Below are positions 59,864 to 64,000 of a DNA stretch of 64,000 nucleotides, piece after piece. The position numbers and the translations under genes were made by a program. The notes under the pieces are model-generated. The model was not told the DNA's origin. It saw only the letters and a list, made by a program, of their open reading frames with translations, and ran no database searches. Position 1 is the stretch's first letter, and the number at the start of each line of letters is the position of its first letter. Origin of the DNA: Candidatus Tepidifontimicrobium thermophilum (lineage in GTDB: Bacteria > Sysuimicrobiota > Sysuimicrobiia > Sysuimicrobiales > Sysuimicrobiaceae); assembly GCA_031296405.1 (NCBI GenBank), contig JAVKKH010000007.1, positions 1 through 64,000 of the forward strand. Direction: 5' to 3'.

Positions 59864-60849
59864 GTCCGCACCTCCAGGCCCAGGGCCCGGGCCGCGTTGT
59901 CCCGCAAGACCCTGGCTTCCGCCTCCTGCCCCAGCTCTGCCCGGCGGACGAACTCCACCGGCTGCGCCAGTCCCATGTCGAAGGGGTAGTCGGACCCCAA
60001 CACCACCTGCTCCGAGCCCACCCACTCCACCAGCTGCCTCAGCAGCACGGGGTCGTGGGTGACGGTGTCGTAGTAGAAGCGCCGCAGGCACACTTCCACG
60101 TCCTCCCGCAGTCTCGCCCGCGCCTTGGGTTGGAAGGTGTGGGCGTGGCGCAACCGGCCCCGCAGGGCGGGCAGAGCACCACCCCCGTGGGCCAGGATGA
60201 CCACAAGCCGCGGATGACGCTCCAGCACCCCGCTCATCACCAGGTGCCCGGCGGTCATGGCGGTCTCCACGGGGTTGCCGACCGTGTTCCACAGGTAGTA
60301 CTCGTGCAGGTCGGGGATCCCGAACCCTCGGGTGGTGGGGTGCACGAACACGCCGAGTTTCAAGGCTTCTGCAGCCTCCCATACGGGCTCGAACGCATCC
60401 TCCCCCAATAACCGGCCTCCGACCCTGGCGGTGACCTCCACGCCCACCAGCCCCGGCCGGCCCCGCACGTCCTCCAGCAACCGCGCGGCCTCCTCCGGAG
60501 CCTGGAGGGGGACCGCCCCGAACGCCCACACCCGGCCTGGGCGGCGCGCACAGACCCGGGACAGCCCCTCGTTCCACGCCTTGCAGACCTCCCGGGCCAG
60601 CCCCACGTCCTGCTCCTCGTACGGCAGCATCGAGACCCAGGGCGAGAGGATCACGGCGTCCACGCCTACCCGGTCCAAGTCCTCCAGGGTCGCCTCGGGG
60701 TCCGCCAGCGCCCCCACCGCGGAGAGAACCCGCTGCCCGCGCCACTCCACGACGTCGCGGTCGCCCTCCCGGACCCGCCGCGCCCGCCAGTCCCCTTCGC
60801 CCACCAGCTCGGGGACGACGACGTGGCAGTGGACGTCGACCGCGTTCAC
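59860..60849 (-). CDS. Amidohydrolase 2 family metalloenzyme (ACMSD-like)
   Basis: TIM-barrel enzyme (329 aa). His-x-His at residues 7 and 9 (VDVHCHVVV), VFVHPTTRGFG, ILAHGGGALPAL and the Asp of GSDYPFDMG give a complete mononuclear site. Similar in plan to the enzyme at 6924-7928. GTG 60849 overlaps the stop of the selenoprotein candidate, so its translation should depend on ribosomes reading through the UGA there. Likely a decarboxylase or ring-fission-product hydrolase. Confidence 0.88.
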   Translation of the reverse strand: MNAVDVHCHVVVPELVGEGDWRARRVREGDRDVVEWRGQRVLSAVGALADPEATLEDLDRVGVDAVILSPWVSMLPYEEQDVGLAREVCKAWNEGLSRVCARRPGRVWAFGAVPLQAPEEAARLLEDVRGRPGLVGVEVTARVGGRLLGEDAFEPVWEAAEALKLGVFVHPTTRGFGIPDLHEYYLWNTVGNPVETAMTAGHLVMSGVLERHPRLVVILAHGGGALPALRGRLRHAHTFQPKARARLREDVEVCLRRFYYDTVTHDPVLLRQLVEWVGSEQVVLGSDYPFDMGLAQPVEFVRRAELGQEAEARVLRDNAARALGLEVRT

Positions 60850-61436
60850 CGGCGACCTGCCACCCCCTTGGTGCCGGGCTTCAACCCCACAGCGGTGTCC
60901 GCCAGCACCTCGCCGTGCCGAATGCCCAGGGTTTTGATCCACCGCTGCTGCCCGAGGGTGAGGGCGACGAAGAAGCCCAGTTCCACGATTTCCGGAACGG
61001 TGAACTGCTCATAGAGCTTCGCCCACAGGGCGTCGTCCGCGATCTCCGCGTTCCACACGATGGCACTGGTGTACCGCAACGCCACCTTCTCCCGCTCCGT
61101 GAAATGTTCGGACTCCTCAAAGTGCAGCAGCTCCTCGTACTTCTCCTCCGTCAGGCCCTTCCGTCCAGCCTGGACGGATCGCTGGACCCCTCAGTACTCG
61201 CACTCGATGGACTTCGAGACGTAGACGCGACACAGCTCCTTGATGGAGTGGTCCAGCACCCCGTGCCGGAAGGTGAGCTCCCACGCCTGGCTGAAAGCCC
61301 GGATGACGTTGGGGCTGTGGGCCCGGATGGCCTGGCTTTCCGGCCTCGGGGTGCCCTCCCGCCGGGCGCGCTCCAGATACCCCAGAATCTCCGGGTCCTT
61401 TACGGTGTCAGGGTCTACGTACGGAATCCTCGGCAT
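60846..61436 (-). CDS. Carboxymuconolactone decarboxylase/AhpD-family selenoprotein (in-frame UGA = Sec82)
   Basis: One frame of 196 codons, open except for a single TGA at 61193-61191. It begins with ATG 61436 after GGAGGTGGG (MPRIPYVDPDTV, the usual CMD-family N-terminus) and ends at 60846. The TGA is codon 82, in SKSIECEY-TGA-GVQRSVQAG: where AhpD-like proteins have the CxxC redox pair, this has Cys79-Glu-Tyr-TGA. Family sequence continues in frame (HFTEREKVALRYTSAI, ELGFFVALTLGQQRWI). A SECIS-like hairpin (61160-61178) follows. The downstream amidohydrolase GTG overlaps the final stop, implying full-length translation. Expected role: peroxide or thiol/disulfide redox, or proton-transfer chemistry on an aromatic intermediate. 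Alternatives are a point-mutated pseudogene or sequencing error. Confidence 0.85.
61160..61178 (-). promoter_or_regulatory. SECIS-like stem-loop downstream of UGA
   Basis: An 8-bp perfect stem (TCCGTCCA with TGGACGGA) and a GGC triloop, beginning 12 bases after the TGA; the apical loop starts 20 bases after it. Bacterial SECIS rules (stem just past UGA, loop 16-37 bases away, G in the first two loop positions) are met. A competing weaker stem (GTCCAGC with GCTGGAC) overlaps it. Confidence 0.7.
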
Positions 61437-61450
61437 CCTCCCACCTCCCG

Positions 61451-62626
61451 CTATCCCACACGGCGCAAGCCCCGGGGATACCCGTGCACAGGCTCTACGC
61501 CGTCCTCCCTCAGCACCACCAGCTCCCCGGTCTGCACGCCGGCTCGGGCGTCCGGGGTCACCACGTTGGGCTGGATCACCAGGGCCATGCCGGGCCGCAG
61601 GATCAGCTCCGCGTCCTGCGGGTTGTCGAATCCCTCAGGCCCCAGCACAGGCGGCAGGTAGCCGCCTCCGTACCCGTGCACGAGGTCGTCATACACCGTG
61701 AACCCTGCCCGTCGGATCCCCTCCAGCACCCGCAGGAGTTCCCCCGCGCGGATCCCCGGCCGCAGGACGCGCAGCGCGTGCTCAAACGCCTCCTCCGCCA
61801 CCCGGTGCAGCTCGCGAAACAGGGGCGTCGGCTCTGCCCCCACCACAAACGTTCGCAGGAGCTGCCCCGCATAGCCCCAGAAGGCCGCGCTGATCTCACA
61901 CACCACCACGTCCCCTACCCGCACCCGGCGGCCGGAGGGGTACTGCGCGGGGACGCACCGGTCAGGATCGGTCATGGAAGTGACGGAGAGGAAGTGGATG
62001 TGGGTGCTTCCGCCCAACGGCACGTACGCCCGCTCCACGACGTCCACCAGCTCGAACTCGCTCACCCCGGGGCGGAGGGCTGCCTCCAGGGCCCGTACCG
62101 CGCGGTCGGTGAGCTCCGCCCCCGCCCGCAACCACGCGAGCTCCTCCTCCGACTTCACCAGCCGCAACGACACGTAGGAGGGGGTCAGGTCCACCACCTG
62201 CCGCACGCGCGTGGCCAGGGGATGCCACGCAGAACCGGGCAGGGGTCCCACCACACCCACCCGCTGCTGTTCACCCCCTCGCCGGACCAGCTCCTCGGCC
62301 ACGGTTCGGGCGGTTGCTGGCCCTGCCCAGACCACCTGGACGTCCGAGGCCACGGCGCGCTGGGCCGTAGGCACGTGGTTCCGGTACTGGACGAACAGCT
62401 TCACGGCCTCCCCGGGGGCCCACACCACCGCTGCCTCCCGCGTCACCGGCCATCCGGTGAACCACTGGACGGCGTCGCCGCTGCCCGCATTCCCGTACAG
62501 CACGAGCCGGTCCACCCCGCTCCGCTCCACCAGTTGCGCCAGCTGCGCCCGACGGCGGCGCACCTCGTCGTCGGAGAAAAGCGGGTAGCCATCCTCTGCC
62601 CACACTGCCCGCCAGGAGGACCCCAT
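61451..62626 (-). CDS. M24-family protein with degenerate metal site (creatinase-like)
   Basis: Pita-bread fold protein (391 aa), creatinase N-domain about residues 15-150, catalytic-type domain 155-385. The five metal ligands of M24 peptidases are mostly replaced: first Asp is Glu244 (VVCEIS), second Asp is Gln255 (GYAGQLLRTF), His317 remains (VHGYGGG), first Glu is Gln352 (VIQPNV) and second is Gly367 (GVQTGELV). Only His is kept, as in metal-free creatinase-type members. ATG 62626 lies just past the aldehyde dehydrogenase stop with a weak site (TAGGG). May hydrolyse a C-N bond in the same pathway. Confidence 0.82.
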   Translation of the reverse strand: MGSSWRAVWAEDGYPLFSDDEVRRRRAQLAQLVERSGVDRLVLYGNAGSGDAVQWFTGWPVTREAAVVWAPGEAVKLFVQYRNHVPTAQRAVASDVQVVWAGPATARTVAEELVRRGGEQQRVGVVGPLPGSAWHPLATRVRQVVDLTPSYVSLRLVKSEEELAWLRAGAELTDRAVRALEAALRPGVSEFELVDVVERAYVPLGGSTHIHFLSVTSMTDPDRCVPAQYPSGRRVRVGDVVVCEISAAFWGYAGQLLRTFVVGAEPTPLFRELHRVAEEAFEHALRVLRPGIRAGELLRVLEGIRRAGFTVYDDLVHGYGGGYLPPVLGPEGFDNPQDAELILRPGMALVIQPNVVTPDARAGVQTGELVVLREDGVEPVHGYPRGLRRVG

Positions 62627-62628
62627 CC

Positions 62629-64000
62629 CTAGCCGTCCGCGGGATTGAGCACCACGATCCGCAGGTCCGTCATCTCCTCGATGGCGTATCGGGGTCCCTC
62701 CCGGCCGATCCCGCTCCGCCGGATCCCACCGTAGGGCATAAGGTCCACGCGGAACCCCGACGTGTCGTTGACGATCACCCCGCCCATGCGGAGAGTCCGG
62801 GCCGCCTTCATGGCACGGTCCAGGTTCCGGGTGAACACCCCCGCCTGCAACCCGTACTCCGTGTCGTTGGCCTGCCGCAGGGCCTCCTCGAAGCTCGAGC
62901 AGGCCACCACGGACGCCACGGGCCCGAACACCTCCTGGCAGACCACCTTCATCTCCGGCCGCACGTCGGTCAGCACCGTGGCCGGGTAGAGGACCCCCTG
63001 CCGCGGCCCGCCCAGCGCGCGCCGGGCGCCTCCCTGCACCGCTTCCTCCACCCAGGCCTCCACGCGCCGCGCGTCGTCCTCAGAGATCAGGGGCCCGATG
63101 TCCGTGTCGGGATCCTCGGGGTCGCCCAGCTTCATGGCCCGCGCGGCCGCCACGAACTTCTCGAGAAACGGCTCGTAGGCCGGCTGCTCCACGTAGATGC
63201 GCTGCACGGAGATGCAGAACTGACCCGCGTAGAGATACGCGAACCGGGCCAGCAGCTGCGCCGCCTGGTCCAGGTTCGCGTCCTGGGCGACGATGTTCGG
63301 GGAGTTGTTCCCCAGCTCCAGGATCACCCGCCGCAGGCCTGTGGCGGCCTTGATGCGCTCCCCCACCTCGGGGCTGCCGGTGAAGGTGTACAGGGCGATC
63401 CCGGGGTGACGCAGCAGGGCCTCGCCCACGGTCCGCCCGCCGCCGACGACCACGTTGAGGTACCCCGGGGGAAGCCCGGCCTCTTCCAGGAGCTGGGCCA
63501 GCATCAGGCTCGTGAGGGGCGTGTAGGTGGCCGGTTTCAGGACGACGGCGTTCCCTGCGGCCAGGGCGGGCCCCACCTTGTGCGCCACCAGGTTCAGGGG
63601 GAAGTTGAAGGGGGAGATGGCGCACACCACACCTACTGGAACCCGGAGGGTGAAAGCCAGGCGTCCTTCGCCGCCCGGGGCGGCTTCCACGGGCACCTGC
63701 TCCCCGTGGATCCGCTTGGCCTCCTCCCCGCTGAGGGAAATGGTCTGGAGCGCGCGGTCCACTTCCACCCGTGCGTACTTCAGGGGTTTGCCGGCCTCCC
63801 GGGCGATGGTCAGCGCGAACTCCTCGCGCCGCTGGCTCAACAGGTCCGCGGCGCGGCGCAGGATCTCGAACCGTCGGTACGGGGAAAGCGGACGCTCCTC
63901 CAGGGCCCGCTGCGCCGCCTGCACCGCCTCGTCCACGAGGGCCTCGTCCGCCTCCACCACCTCCGCCAGGACCTCCTGCCGGTACTTGTGCAGCACCGGC
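62629..64000 (-). CDS. NAD(P)-dependent aldehyde dehydrogenase, 5' end cut by window
   Basis: ALDH-superfamily enzyme; 457 codons are visible and roughly 20 N-terminal residues lie beyond base 64000. Motifs: AISPFNFPLNLVAHKVGPAL (cofactor domain), FTGSPEVGERI, catalytic Glu in ILELGNNSP and catalytic Cys in YAGQFCISVQRIYV; the C-terminal oligomerisation region (PYGGIRRSGIGREGPRY) is complete. The GTG at 63996 is likely internal because homologues have a few strands before it. It resembles lactaldehyde/succinate-semialdehyde/glyceraldehyde dehydrogenases; it would oxidise an aldehyde made in the following pathway. Confidence 0.92.
   Translation of the reverse strand, partial: PVLHKYRQEVLAEVVEADEALVDEAVQAAQRALEERPLSPYRRFEILRRAADLLSQRREEFALTIAREAGKPLKYARVEVDRALQTISLSGEEAKRIHGEQVPVEAAPGGEGRLAFTLRVPVGVVCAISPFNFPLNLVAHKVGPALAAGNAVVLKPATYTPLTSLMLAQLLEEAGLPPGYLNVVVGGGRTVGEALLRHPGIALYTFTGSPEVGERIKAATGLRRVILELGNNSPNIVAQDANLDQAAQLLARFAYLYAGQFCISVQRIYVEQPAYEPFLEKFVAAARAMKLGDPEDPDTDIGPLISEDDARRVEAWVEEAVQGGARRALGGPRQGVLYPATVLTDVRPEMKVVCQEVFGPVASVVACSSFEEALRQANDTEYGLQAGVFTRNLDRAMKAARTLRMGGVIVNDTSGFRVDLMPYGGIRRSGIGREGPRYAIEEMTDLRIVVLNPADG

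Noticed and set aside
61191-61193. TGA read as a true stop giving two small separate proteins (61191-61436 and 60846-61085)
   Set aside because: The halves are the N- and C-terminal parts of one CMD domain in the same frame, with conserved sequence in the roughly 100 bases between them; the second half has no ribosome site at a plausible start.
1-64000. CRISPR arrays, insertion sequences, phage genes, rRNA
   Set aside because: No regularly spaced repeats, transposase or integrase motifs, long terminal repeats or rRNA-like sequence were seen on either strand.

Overview
This is a high-GC bacterial chromosome segment with short gaps between genes; no gene-free stretch exceeds about 145 bases. 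Most genes are on the minus strand, many start at GTG or TTG, and many abut through ATGA/GTGA overlaps. Gene families and style suggest an uncultivated, heterotrophic, probably aerobic bacterium of the sediment, soil or hot-spring kind (for example the lineages deposited as Armatimonadota/CSP1-3 or Rokubacteria). That placement is inference, since no ribosomal or universal marker gene is present. I found no insertion sequence, phage gene or CRISPR array.

Layout, following transcription on the minus strand unless noted. (1) 16103 to 1: a FadR-type GntR regulator heads a unit of a 2-hydroxyacid dehydrogenase, a LeuA/citramalate-synthase-like enzyme, cupins, a tripartite tricarboxylate transporter (TctCAB), a nitrilase, an ACMSD-like amidohydrolase, an M24 enzyme, a thiamine-diphosphate enzyme and a branched-chain-type ABC importer (livH-M-G-F, then the receptor, cut by the window edge). 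A perfect palindrome lies at the GntR start, and an MFS permease is divergent on the plus strand. (2) 31011 to 17460: a second branched-chain-type importer (receptor-G-F-M-H), a creatininase-family hydrolase, a class II aldolase, a Tm-1-like/UPF0261 protein, a zinc alcohol dehydrogenase, a LacI regulator, a TIM-barrel isomerase and a TAXI-TRAP transporter. (3) 36707 to 31121: a HutC-type GntR regulator with a strong, apparently leaderless promoter, a LOG-like protein, an ABC importer and a small secreted protein. tRNA-Pro(UGG) and its own promoter lie just upstream.

(4) 36916-46830 is a housekeeping stretch: a DUF885 metallopeptidase (plus strand), a coiled-coil protein, RdgB, RNase PH, a metallo-beta-lactamase-fold hydrolase, an AMIN/amidase_3 cell-wall amidase, a Fur-ferritin pair, a transglutaminase-like protein (plus strand) and a copper-amine-oxidase-like protein that has lost copper ligands. 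(5) 55604 to 46974: a molybdenum hydroxylase large subunit, LutABC (lactate oxidation) and PrpD-PrpB-PrpC (methylcitrate cycle for propionate). (6) 64000 to 55677: an aldehyde dehydrogenase (cut by the window edge), a creatinase-like M24 protein, a carboxymuconolactone-decarboxylase-family protein, an amidohydrolase, an alpha/beta hydrolase, a NitT/TauT-type ABC importer and a cupin.

The most striking observation is in region 6. The carboxymuconolactone-decarboxylase/AhpD-like gene (61436 to 60846) carries one in-frame TGA exactly where the second cysteine of the CxxC redox motif belongs (C-E-Y-TGA). A SECIS-like stem-loop starts 12 bases downstream. This is best read as a selenoprotein with a CxxU centre, translationally coupled to the amidohydrolase after it. 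The window as a whole reads as a carboxylate, nitrile and amide scavenging region, with six importer systems each packed beside its own hydrolases, lyases and dehydrogenases.
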